From Siphonodentalium dalli (Eukaryota > Mollusca > Scaphopoda > Gadilida > Siphonodentaliidae), in assembly GCA_032622095.1 (NCBI GenBank), contig CP136066.1, positions 101,639,319-101,703,318 of the forward strand: a stretch of DNA of 64,000 nt. The letters run 5' to 3'. Shown here in pieces: positions 22,811 through 34,550 of this stretch. The notes under the pieces were generated by a model. That model saw only the letters and a program-made list of their open reading frames with translations, had not been told where the DNA came from and did no database searches. The stretch's first letter is position 1, and each line of letters begins with the position of its first letter. The translations under genes and the position numbers were made by a program.

Positions 22811-23176
22811 AGCCTGCAAATAGTGTGTCTGCCATTTGCAGAATGAGGTCTCCAGGGGCGGGGGTGAAATTGGTGATGCCCGCTTATTCTGATTAGGCCT
22901 CATCTTATGGGAAGTATCTATATTGACTAACATTGTTTTAGTTACGTTTTTCCTTTTGGAAGTTTCTAAATCCCCTAATTGGCAGAAGATAAAATGCATA
23001 ATCGAGGTGACTAATTGGTGAACATCACCAACTTCAACTTCAATCTAAACCTAGGTCTACCCAGTTGAGGCCTAAGCAGAATGAGGTTCCCGTAGGGGGA
23101 ATTTAGGCTAGCGTCACTAAATTCACCCTCCGGTGCTCTCATTATGCAAATGAAAGGCACACCATTTGCAGGCTTG
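22811..23176 (+). mobile_element. FB1 foldback MITE, copy 3 (right end of large inverted structure)
   Basis: AGCCTGCAAATAGTGTGTCT...GGCACACCATTTGCAGGCTT. The core CCTAATTGGCAGAAGATAAA and ATAATCGAGG run in the same direction as copy 1 and opposite to copy 2. Confidence 0.7.
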
Positions 23177-23289
23177 CATATATATGGTGCTAGAATGATA
23201 ACATGCATGTGCATGTATAAAATGCAGATATGCCAAAGCTAACTCCATGAGAAGCAACATTTCTGCACATAATAATAATGGTATCACTA

Positions 23290-23540
23290 GAATTTGCCTT
23301 CAAATACCTGTATAATTGATTCTTGCGAGGTAATTGCATGCTATTTACAGGCAAATTTGGGAAGCATCGCTACATGTGGATGCTACATGTTTTTACTTCA
23401 CACATATTTAGCATAATTAATATTTTTTTGGATCTTTGCGTTCGTTTTCCGGAGCAGTATATAGCTTTGTGTATCGAAATGACGGTAACAAAATTCCAGG
23501 CAATTCTGCGATTGTGTGAACTGAAGTTTTATTACACGCT
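23290..23540. repeat. Decayed copy of the AGGGTACGTTCA MITE
   Basis: Shares AGAATTTGCCTTCAAATACC, a TTACAGGCAAATTTGGG centre, and a TTCCAGGCAATTCTGCGA right side with copies at 14263, 15652 and 30415. The ends are no longer recognisable. Confidence 0.5.
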
Positions 23541-23785
23541 TGTTCCCAGAAGTACAGTGTTATTGCTGTTCCATATTTACAAATACGTATGGAACGTACG
23601 TTCCATGCGCATTTCGTTGACGTAAAACGACGTATATATACATGACGTTCGCCTCAACCATGAAACCGGAACTGTAAAATGGAATCATCATCACACATGA
23701 CAAAACCTGCCCTCTATGTGCCTAAATAAACCTTATAAATCTGTATTTTTAATGCACGGATTCTAGGACGCGAAGTGTGCAATAA

Positions 23786-23931
23786 ACAGAACGACACGAT
23801 GGGTTTGTCGATACAGCACTCTTGCTGTCGCGGAAGGATAGAACTCGAAGCGCAAATGCCTCTCGTTCTATCCTTCCGCGACAGCACGATTGCCCTATCG
23901 ACAAACCCATTTACACATCGTGTCGTTCTGT
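23786..23931. repeat. Young long hairpin, about 60-bp stem and 20-base loop
   Basis: Left arm 23786-23844 and right arm 23865-23931 are complementary almost throughout. Perfect segments are ACAGAACGACACGAT, GGGTTTGTCGAT, and GCTGTCGCGGAAGGATAGAAC (given here only in part as read). Defects are an extra 8 bases (GTGTAAAT in reverse-complement reading) in the right arm and one mismatched patch. The loop is 23845-23864. It could be a foldback MITE or an expressed hairpin RNA; the sequence cannot decide. Confidence 0.8.
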
Positions 23932-23957
23932 GTATATATGCTACAAATTTGGATTAA

Positions 23958-24192
23958 TTAAAGGGGCACTCTACACTAAATCCGGCCATTTATGGGACCA
24001 CCTCCTTTTATACTCAACATAATATATTAAACAAATGAATGAATTTGAGCCATGGATTAGTGCAAAAATACTCTCGTGTGGTCTAAGAACGATGCAAACA
24101 ACATGGTAATTATAATGAAAATGTATATTCAGTTGAGTATAAAAGGAGATGGTCCCATAAATGGCCGGATTTAGTGTAGCGTGCCCCTTTAA
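23958..24192. mobile_element. TTAA-type MITE (AGGGGCACTCTACAC family), copy 1
   Basis: TTAA-AGGGGCACTCTACACTAA...the complement GTGTAGCGTGCCCCT-TTAA. Arms extend about 60 bp through ATCCGGCCATTTATGGGACC and CTCCTTTTATACTCAAC. The middle holds GATGCAAACAACATGGTAAT. No coding sequence. Confidence 0.85.
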
Positions 24193-24860
24193 AAACATAT
24201 TATTTTCAGCAAGATTATGCTCATTCGATCCCAAACGCAATGAGCCTACATCACTTTCAAGATCAACTATATCTCTTCCCGGTTAAAGCGACAAAATCCC
24301 ATGTATAATAGGATACTGAATTTTCTATGCATTTATAGCATATCGTTTCGGTGTTTTATAGAGTGACACCATAATTTATTTCTCAATGACAAAATGGTAT
24401 CCTTTGGTATTTATATGTCTGGTGTATATTTCATACTTTTTTTCAACAGAACTAACGATAAAATGAAGTTAAGATAGTTTGTTTATGTCGTTGTTGTATA
24501 TAAGTGGGGTCTGGAATAATCTTTTGTCGTTTACAGATAGTAATTAAATCTAACAATTTTTATTTAAGTCTTTAGTCCGTTAAAAATTAAAATTAATTTT
24601 TACATTATTCGAATCCGAGAAACCACACTTTCCATATTCATTTGGAAATCATGAATTTTTGTAACAGAAATAAAATTGTTATATTTAATAATTACATTAT
24701 GTATATGTGATGGCAGTGGTCAGACCAGCGTAACGAGGGGACTAAACTCTGTCTCACAGTTAGTGGTGACCTAACATTTGATATTATGGACAATTATGTT
24801 GTTGTTGTTTCTATGGTTCGGAATTCCCCAATACATCTTTAAAATTCAAAGTGTTTGGTA

Positions 24861-25210
24861 TTAAAGGGGAACTGTACACTAAATCCGGCCATTATTTGAA
24901 CCATCTCCTATTATACTCAACAGAATATATGCAACAAATGGTTGAATTTGAGGCATGGATAAGTGAAAAATACGCTAATTTACTTTAGTAACGATGTAAA
25001 ACAAGATGGTAATTATAATGAAAATGTCTCGAGTCATTGACTCATTTTCATTATAATTACCACGTTGTTTGCATCGTTCGTAGAGCATGTATAGTGTATT
25101 TTTCACTCATCCATGGCTCAAATGCATTTTGATGCATATGATTAATTCTGTTAAGTGTAAAAGGAGATGGTCCAATAAATGGCCGGATTTAGTGTACAAT
25201 CCCCCTTTAA
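24861..25210. mobile_element. TTAA-type MITE (AGGGGCACTCTACAC family), copy 2
   Basis: TTAA-AGGGGAACTGTACACTAA...GTGTACAATCCCCCT-TTAA, with the same arm as copy 1. It carries an additional internal palindrome around GAGTCATTGACTC (about 25025-25045) that duplicates the ATTTTCATTATAATTACCA segment in inverted form. It lies about 570 bases downstream of the otx stop codon, so it may be within or beside the otx 3' UTR. Confidence 0.85.
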
Positions 25211-25781
25211 TAGTGTCGCGAATACAGATAGTATGTAATGCAGCGCAGAAAGACATGTCAGGGAAAGGAATAAGACAAGAGTGATTGATTCATAATAATT
25301 TATATAAACAATTTGTTGCAGGAAAATATCACAATATTCACAAGACATCGTCAAGGGACTTTAACTTAACAATAAAAGTTATATACAGCATAACACATTT
25401 AGCAAATCGAGAACTGTATTTTTTTTTGCATAGTACAATGGACGAATACTTTCACTGTTAATAACTTTGTAAGAATGTTGTATTATCTTATGGAAGTAAA
25501 ATAAAATTGTATAATTTCTTTCATTTGTGCTAGAGACATCTTAAATTACACAAAACATGACTGCATGACTAGATATAACTAATGACCTCAATGACTAATG
25601 AATAATTTACTAAATATCACAAAACAGCTAATACTGACTATAGTTATTGCAACGGACCCGTAATGATCACTATATATAATCTCACTTTTGCAATGCGCTG
25701 ATAACCAATATTTACAAAGATCCTGGAGAACTAACTCAGAATTAAGCACCAATTAACCACACAATATTGTCACAGAAATGT
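25211..25781 (-). other. Probable 3' UTR / downstream flank of otx
   Basis: Non-coding AT-rich sequence next to the otx stop codon on the minus strand. I cannot identify a single poly(A) signal: a minus-strand AATAAA-like motif at about 24556 would put the second TTAA MITE inside the transcript. Confidence 0.4.
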
Positions 25782-27918
<2,137 letters not shown>

Positions 27919-27979
27919 TCTTAAGCCGTCTTTGTTCGCACAGGAGTTATAGTCAGTCGTGTTTATTGGTCAGAGGTAT
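27919..27979 (-). other. otx: otx 5' UTR segment preceding the start codon
   Basis: On the minus strand ATTCTTTCAG (ending at 27980) is a good 3' splice acceptor 61 bases upstream of the ATG. The sequence between would be the 5' UTR part of the first coding exon. TTTCAGATACC also resembles an initiator, so the same point could be a transcription start. Confidence 0.5.
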
Positions 27980-28010
27980 CTGAAAGAATATCGATGCATT
28001 GTAGAGACTG

Positions 28011-28020
28011 ATATTTATAC
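28011..28020 (-). promoter_or_regulatory. Candidate TATA box for a proximal otx promoter
   Basis: Minus-strand GTATAAATAT lies 30-38 bases upstream of the initiator-like TTTCAGATAC. If used, it would give a short-leader transcript from the first coding exon and so a promoter alternative to the spliced 5' UTR. Seen motif only; use is inferred. Confidence 0.4.
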
Positions 28021-28041
28021 AGAGATGCGCTAACTAGGTCA

Positions 28042-28133
28042 CTTCCTCCAGCGAGGAAGCGTGCCCAAAACGATGCATTAGCAACCCGCATACGGGAAGG
28101 TCTCGTTTTGGGGCGTTAATATGGCGTTATCGC
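28042..28133. promoter_or_regulatory. Palindromic ETS-type sites upstream of otx coding exon 1
   Basis: CTTCCTC-CAGC-GAGGAAG (28042-28059) is a perfect 7-base inverted repeat containing two head-to-head GGAA cores. Just to its right CCCAAAACGA (28064-28073) pairs with TCGTTTTGGG (28103-28112). A GATA core (TTATCG, minus-strand GATAA) follows at about 28128. Clustered ETS and GATA sites are known to drive ascidian Otx; here the role is inferred. Confidence 0.4.
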
Positions 28134-28806
28134 CCTGTGACATATATTTCTAAGCGTGATCTAATACAAGGACATTATGTGGCAAAATAGAGTTAGTTCA
28201 CTTGGCAAATTCCCGAGTACTGAAAATGACCTCCTTGAACAGCTTGAATTCACCCACATTGATCAAAATCAATTTAAATGTTCTGCACATTTGTGGCAAC
28301 TTATCGGCTATAGCTTTCTTTGCACAATTTGATATACATCTTTTATTGATATGTATCATTTTAATTCATACCGATAGTTCCAAGATATGGCTATATAAAC
28401 TATAAATAACATGTTCATTGCGAAGCACTTGCTGCTTTGTGGCATTTTCAATGTCAAAATATAGGCTTCTGGAATGTCTTACAATTCAGATGGTACAATG
28501 GACTATACTGCATATATAATCTTGTTGTAATTTTCTTGAAATGAAATTGTATAATGGTGATGAGAAATAAAAAAAAAAGTAGTTGTATTTGTATAATCTG
28601 ACATGTCCAAAAACTTATATAAAACCTGGCGTGAGATCTTTCTGGTATTGGAGAAGGGCAGTTATTTGCAAAGAGTCATGAAAATATTATAAACCATATC
28701 CAACGGCTGTGAATTGTTAGATCAGAATTGTAACCCCAAAAGTTTTGAATCGATTTAACTTTGATATGTTAGATATTTGAAGCTCATTAAAAATCGAAAG
28801 ATTCAT

Positions 28807-28825
28807 TCGGATTAAATAATATCCG
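28807..28825. promoter_or_regulatory. K50-homeodomain site in a small palindrome
   Basis: TCGGATTAAATAATATCCGA contains GGATTA, the complement of TAATCC, which Otx-type (Lys50) homeodomains prefer. It sits in the probable first intron of otx, so autoregulation is possible. A single 6-base match occurs often by chance; the palindromic setting is the only added support. Confidence 0.25.
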
Positions 28826-28917
28826 ATCAGGAAACACGACATCTTATATTTCCGGTAAATTCTGTTTCTAAATTTAGTCACCAAAAATTAAGAAGATCTA
28901 AGTGAGATTAAACTTAC

Positions 28918-29020
28918 CTTTAAATCTCGAAGAATATTAAAAGTTAAACCAGTATCAGAAAGCACAATCACAGATATGAATAAATAATATTAAACGTAAT
29001 GAAGTAAGAGAGGATAATGA
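28918..29020 (-). other. otx: Candidate otx 5' untranslated exon
   Basis: Minus-strand AAAG|GTAAGT at 28918/28917 is a consensus splice donor that could join the acceptor at 27980. No ATG-initiated long frame precedes it. The right-hand limit is a guess from a TATATAG-like motif at about 29043-29050 on the same strand. RNA evidence is needed for the start. Confidence 0.35.
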
Positions 29021-29040
29021 TTTACTGGCAATCCGAAAGC

Positions 29041-29215
29041 ACTATATACGTAATCAGAGCTTGGTATGTCACCATTACTGACCAATGACCTTAAAGCACA
29101 CGCTGGGACGCCGCAAATTGCTACAATGTTTGCAGAAGAGCTATTGTTAAAAATCAAATAGGGGCGTGGCCTAATGCTTTGTGCTTCATTTCGGACACGC
29201 CTTCGACATGCGCCA
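29041..29215 (-). promoter_or_regulatory. Candidate distal otx promoter
   Basis: Contains a TATATAG-type box (about 29043-29050, minus), an ATTGG/CCAAT box (29082-29086) and a GC box of Sp1/KLF type, GGGGCGTGGC (29161-29170), in the expected order upstream of the candidate untranslated exon. This is the most GC-rich patch within several hundred bases. Inference from motif order only. Confidence 0.4.
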
Positions 29216-30414
29216 CAGTTGTAACTATGTATCGATTAAAACTTATCTTTAGAGAAAATCATGACGAAATATGGGGATAACGATCGATATAATGTTTAGC
29301 GAATTAAGAAGTTGTTTGCAGGGAAATAGTCATATACTACTACCGGGAACGAGGGATAATAACATAGACTGATTATTCGCGTCCCATTAAATTTAAATAA
29401 ATCCAGATAAAAATATCAGTTCAAGATTATACAGATAGATTTGTACTAATCATAAAAGTAGTTAAAACAACTACGGAACCTAAAACCTGGTGTAGATATT
29501 AAATGAGCCACCAAAGAGGGGTATACTTATTTATGTTCTAAAAGTGATACTTGTCATTATTGTCTACGTTCACATAGTACATTCGGAGTATAGGAACATG
29601 GACGTTGGATTTTATATAACAAAATAAGTGTGTGTTTTTTTAGAAGAGCTCTTGTTCACATACCACATATGGATTGGACGGAAATAATGCCCAGAAAAGT
29701 TCAGGATTTGAATGGTGATATGTGTTATAATCTTACTCCAAGACTTATTTGTAAAATGGAATTCCTTTACGCTTTTCACTGAAGAAAGTCTTATTTCAAG
29801 ATTTTTTTGAAACTGGACCGAAAGGGATCATAAACGATTTATTCAATAAATCTATTTCATTTTATTGCGCTATTTTAAATATTAATACACCGTGTAAGAG
29901 GAAGTTACATGATATGCATGTGTGCATGTTTTCTGCTATAACTTTAAAAAAATGAAAATTCACCTGGTATATATGCACACATGGGGAATTCACACAGAAA
30001 GTTCTAGTATTTTCACTTATCGCTAGATTATTTTTGTTGTGATTATCATTTGTTTGTGTTATTTCATGAGAGTTTATTTATTCCAAAGAACTTACATATT
30101 CATGCATTGTAATATATTGGTTACATATACATAACAAGGTTATTCTTTCAGCGGTTCGTCGTGATTATCAACGAGATATTCCCCCCACATGTAAATGAAC
30201 TAAATGTTCTATTCATTGATGTAAATTAAATGTTCCCTTGATCTGCTTGGATTCCCATTTTATGAGCAACGATACATTTGTCATTGAACAGCGTTAAACT
30301 ACAGTGGTAACATATTTTATTTCTAATTCAAGCATATACTATACAAATTAATTCAAGAAGAAATAGGGTAAGGTATTACATTAAGGAAATCAATGAAAAC
30401 CATCTAAAGGGTAC
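29216..30414. other. Gene-free flank right of otx
   Basis: AT-rich sequence with no recognisable exon, RNA gene or repeat family on either strand. Confidence 0.5.
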
Positions 30415-30735
30415 GTTCATACACTGGCAAGTTTGCATGGAATTTTCTCATATATATACATATATAGAAACCCCTATGGTGCCAGAATATGAACTACAAC
30501 ATGCATATAAAATGCATATTTAACAAAGCTAACGACATGGGGAGATAATTCCATGCTATTTACAGGAAAATGTCGAGAGCATCGCTACTAGTGGAACTGC
30601 TCTTGTTGTTATACCTGTGGTACAGGTGCATTTTATAAGAAGTTTTGCATTCAGTTCCTGGCATATTGTAGCTTTCTATACCGAAATGACTGCACAATAA
30701 TGCCTGGAAAATTTGCGACTGTACGAACGTACCCG
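30415..30735. mobile_element. MITE with AGGGTACGTTCA ends, copy 3
   Basis: TA-AAGGGTACGTTCATACAC on the left and CGACTGTACGAACGTACCC on the right. It shares CTATTTACAGGAAAATG and ACCTGTGGTACAGGTGC-like sequence with the other copies. Confidence 0.7.
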
Positions 30736-31249
30736 AAGACCTTTTCTATATGTTTTACAAACAAGTATAGTTGCATTACTATATAAACAATCACTATTTT
30801 CGAGTGAACATTTCCAATTCTAAATTAACGTTATAGATGTGTTTTATATGACTATAATGTCTAGAACAAAGATGTATCTTCGTTTAAACAATATATATAA
30901 CCTTCATTGAGGATTGAGGGTTGCATATGAAAGAAGTAGGGGATCGCTCCGTGGTATAAGCTAAAGACTGACTGTATATTGTGTTGATCTTTTTTTGAAG
31001 TTGTATAAATGTACTGCACAACAGTTATACTGTCAACGAAAGGACCTTTTCGTCACACCCATCGATTTCAAATGCATAGTGTTATTTTTTTTTTAAATCA
31101 AACATATAACACAAACACAATACACATATAGACAGAGAGATTGAGAAAGAGGATTGGAAAACAAGTAAATGGATTTTTTGATTAAAGTCCTATCCTCAAC
31201 AAGAATGAGATATATATATATGGCAGCTATAATCAACGGGGACCCGAAC

Positions 31250-31490
31250 TCACCCATATACCCACAGTGTAAATATATTTTATTATTCCATATATATGGG
31301 TTGTGGAGACACGGACTCAGTATTATAATTATATAGTGTTAATTTCTTCAAATGTGCTTGCTTCAGTGCATGAGCGTGAACAAATTCTCATTTCTTATCG
31401 AAATAGCAATTTAGTGTACATAATATCACGGAATAAATAGATTTGGCATAACGTGATATTGCTGAATTAAAGCCGTTTCCAGTATATACC
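31250..31490. repeat. Dispersed repeat shared with 45290-45440
   Basis: Both places carry ATATTTTATTATTCCA, then after a gap GATTTGGCATAA and GCTGAATTAAAGCC. It is a low-copy dispersed repeat with no visible ends. Confidence 0.5.
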
Positions 31491-31635
31491 CATATTTTGG
31501 ACCGTGTATACACACACTCTCGTGGATAGTTTGAGTCTGCGTGCCTATGGGAAGGAAGTTTAAATGACGTCAAATAAAACAGATTTAATATTAACAAACT
31601 CTTGAGAAAGCTTGGTGGAAGTTGTAAGTCTTAAC

Positions 31636-31762
31636 TTGGGGGTGAATATTGGAGAGTTTATATTGGGGTGAATATTGGAGAGTTTATATTGGGGTGAATA
31701 TTGGAGAGTTTATATTGGGGGTGAATATTGGAGAGTTTATATTGGGGTGAATTTTGGAGAAT
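31636..31762. repeat. 26-base minisatellite
   Basis: Four to five head-to-tail units beginning GGGGTGAATATTGGAGAG and continuing TTTATATT, with very little divergence between units and one variant last unit (GAATTTTGGAGAATAT). Likely variable in copy number. Confidence 0.9.
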
Positions 31763-32019
31763 ATATATTTTATATGCATTCAATTCAATTTCAAAGGAAG
31801 AGAACGTTCCTAACCACGCAGGTGCCATACATTCGTTAACATTTAAAAAATGAAAATATGAAAATATTAGTTCTATATTGGTATTCAACAGCCGATCAAC
31901 ATTAGAAAAATATTTAATCATAACTAATGCGTTTGTTACATGCACTAATGGCTGCCAACGAAACATTAATTTGCCAGCACAATGAATGGCAAACAGGTAG
32001 AAACTAGTTTGCTTCGCGG

Positions 32020-32370
32020 CCTAATTACCATTGTTCTGGGGGAGAGATTGAGTAGAAACTTGCAGGTTCGTTCATTACTGGTAGTTCAGATTGATTAGGG
32101 GCTTGCGCCTTACTAATCTGCGCTGTACCGACAAGGGTTTTGGAATCCTTTGCGGCGAGTTGTAATTGTCAGAACATTGCTTGCCCCAGCTCACAGCACG
32201 CCAAGCGCGTACCCGCTCTCCACGCGTGGTCATAATGAAAATCAGCACCGCTAGTGTGCGGTGCTTTTAATGTTGCATTAGAGGAACCGCATGTTAGCAC
32301 TAATTAGTAATTGGTAATTAGTAATATCGTGCCTCTCCCGCTGATAATATCGGTAAATCACATCTTGTTG
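32020..32370. promoter_or_regulatory. GC-rich candidate enhancer with homeodomain-site cluster
   Basis: A non-repetitive, relatively GC-rich block in AT-rich surroundings, about 4 kb upstream of the otx start. It holds GATTAG...CTAATC as an inverted pair (32093-32118), three TAAT cores in a row (TAATTAGTAATTGGTAATTA, 32301-32320), and a perfect 8-bp stem AGCACCGC/GCGGTGCT with a six-base loop (32244-32265) followed by TTTT. No long conserved frame or splice pair was recognised. Enhancer status is inferred from motif density and position; it could also be an unrecognised exon or RNA gene. Confidence 0.35.
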
Positions 32371-33059
32371 TGGTCGGAGGTGGATATGGAATTATCGAAA
32401 AACAACATATCCCGGTCCTTGCTGAGATTTTTGAAGCCGAATGTATTTGTGACAGTTGTTGCACAAACCTGGTAAGTTAAACGGACCGGTAGTTCGTGCG
32501 ATTTTTGGAAATATCACAACCGATCTTGAATTGCGCGAAAATAGTTTACTATTCACTTGGTTTAAAACCACGTGGCGGTTTGGGCTCCAGAATACACTTA
32601 ATAATATTAGCTTTTGGATTTTTCCCAGTATAAAAATAGGTCTACACGAGTATGCTATATCACAGAAAGACGCAATGCAGTCATACCAACATACAACTAT
32701 GAACACAGTGTTTGGGTACCAAACTACAAACAGCCATTTGTACGACATGGTACAGAAAAGAGCGTCCCGTGTTAGTCTATTCCTGATATATTCCTGATAT
32801 GGTAGAAAAGAAATAAAGAGCGTTTTTAACTTCTGTGCGAAATATTGAAAACATCTGGAAAATGGCTCCGACCATGGCAAGTATTTATCAGAGCATACGA
32901 AGCCGATACAGTGTATATCAATATTTCGTGTATGTTAACCTATCTTATATGCCTTCTTCCAAATTGCGTAGACAAAATTTGGAAGCTCGAATGAGCTATA
33001 TCCGTTAAAACAATTTTATATCCCACAATGAACATTTATACATAAGACAAATTTTGACA

Positions 33060-33420
33060 TGATGACAACACTGATGATTTTTGTGTAGATAAGGGCGAAG
33101 AGGATCTAACAACAATCGAGTCACTGTTTATATTGAGATATCTCATCAGAACAGATGAAAGTCTTGTGGAATATATAAGAGCGAAAGACAAGATAGGAAG
33201 GGGATGTAAGAAATTCTAAAAAAAAAAAAAAAAAACATCTGATAAGCTCAGAGATTTTAAGGGATGGAGATGGGGAGAATGGGTTACTATACTGCCATGT
33301 GGTAATAAATATTTGATTTGCCCCAATTAATACTACAATTACGATGAACAACATTTTGGTGAAGAAAACATATATATATGAATTGGTAACCATTTAAAGT
33401 GGCAATGTGTCTCTATTGAA
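33060..33420. repeat. Dispersed repeat, inverted relative to about 36000-36440
   Basis: GCGAAGAGGATCTAACA occurs near 33088 and a close form near 36025. The AACATTTTG and GGGGCAAAT blocks occur in opposite orientation at 33290-33365 and 36370-36435. Order and orientation are mixed, suggesting decayed copies of one element. Confidence 0.4.
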
Positions 33421-33811
33421 CGTCTTTATCTTTTCTTTTTTCAAGTTTTTATGACCTGACTATGTACCCACTATATATACCCACTTAGCAGTTTGACACA
33501 CTGTTATAATCGACTAACACACAACGACCTAATTCCACTTTTAGACACATATATATATATAACATCTGATAAACACATTTCACTCGAAACATCATATCGG
33601 ACTCGTTGGAATAGATGACCCGGTTAACACATTTTCAGTATTAACACACGATGACCTGATATAGTGCTAAACATATTTTACAGGGGAAATGACGTTGGAG
33701 TCGATCTAACCCACTTTGCAACTTCTCGCTGAAATTCTCTCCATGCCGTGGTATCATGTGATAGTAGTAATACAGTGGCAACACATGTGGGTCAGTGAGT
33801 GATTTAAAATA

Positions 33812-34250
33812 AAATGGGTGGACCGCACCCTTATTCAAAATTTACCTATAATTTCATGTGAGTAATCGATATACCAAATTTGAAAATACATGTAATCAGG
33901 TAACTAAAACTAAAGTTATCACCCGGAAACCAAAATAATCGACAAGGACCGTAACTCTGGTGCCCATACTATAGATCCTCTTCACCCTTAATATCCACAC
34001 ATCATGTCACTAACATTGTGTCAAAAATCATTATATATGTTGATTGATGGTATAAATAAATATCGTTTAAACCAACTCTGGTAAAAAATGGGAAGACCGC
34101 ACCCATAATCGAACTTGACTTTGTATTTTCATGTATGTAATCGATACAATATTTTAAAACAATTAGATTTCAAAAACTAAAGTTATCATCCGAAACCCAA
34201 AATAACTCCGGTAAAAAGGGAACAGACCTCATCCATATTCGAATTTGACC
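33812..34250 (+). repeat. Imperfect direct repeat, about 270-bp period
   Basis: Units start with AAATGGG(T/A)GGACCGCACCC-like sequence near 33812 and 34086 and share TTTCATGTGAGTAATCGATA-like and AACTAAAGTTATCA segments. A third partial unit begins at about 34210 (GGTAAAAAGGGAACAGACC). Confidence 0.65.
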
Positions 34251-34425
34251 GGTGCCCCTTACCAATAAGCTCACAGAACAAATAGAGTATACCTTCATTA
34301 TAACCGAAGATCGATATGACCCGGAATTTCGAAACTATCTGGGACGGCCGCGCGGACGTCAAAACACACGGACAAACACCGGTTATTTCTATAGTCCTTC
34401 GATTTTATTTTTCGGGAGACAACAT

Positions 34426-34550
34426 GTGGGTGTCGGAAAACAATTTCAGACACGTATATGATGACTTTTTGTTTTACATCTGGCCATTTCTGAGACCAAC
34501 CCTCGACCCTAATTTTTTTTCCGTTTTAGCAAGTTTTTTTCGACACCCAC
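34426..34550. repeat. Inverted repeat around GTGGGTGTCGGAAAA
   Basis: GTGGGTGTCGGAAAA (34426-34440) is answered by TTTTTTCGACACCCAC (34535-34550) with about 95 bases between. Possibly the ends of a very short foldback element. Confidence 0.5.

Larger units (their letters stand above)
16990..23176. mobile_element. 6.2-kb structure with long inverted arms between the Otx genes
   Basis: The left arm (about 16990-18290) and the right arm (about 21950-23176) are reverse complements in discontinuous blocks. The outermost block of each arm is an FB1 element (16990-17392 and 22811-23176, in opposite orientation). Further in, matching blocks include GATTGTGATTCTGG with CCAGAATCACAATC, CCAAGATGGCGTCC with GGACGCCATCTTGG, CATAAACCATGG-type sequence, and TTGGCTAATCTGCAT with ATGCAGATTAGCCAA. 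The 3.6-kb centre has no transposase frame and holds two nested elements. It may be one large foldback transposon or an inverted duplication. The AAAATGGC/CAAGATGG blocks also recur elsewhere as satellite-like repeats. Confidence 0.6.

Noticed and set aside
32392-32880. Overlapping open frames on both strands (162 and 113 codons)
   Set aside because: Neither translation resembles a known family. Overlapping frames on opposite strands with low-complexity aromatic content suggest chance, although the position beside the GC-rich island is worth remembering.
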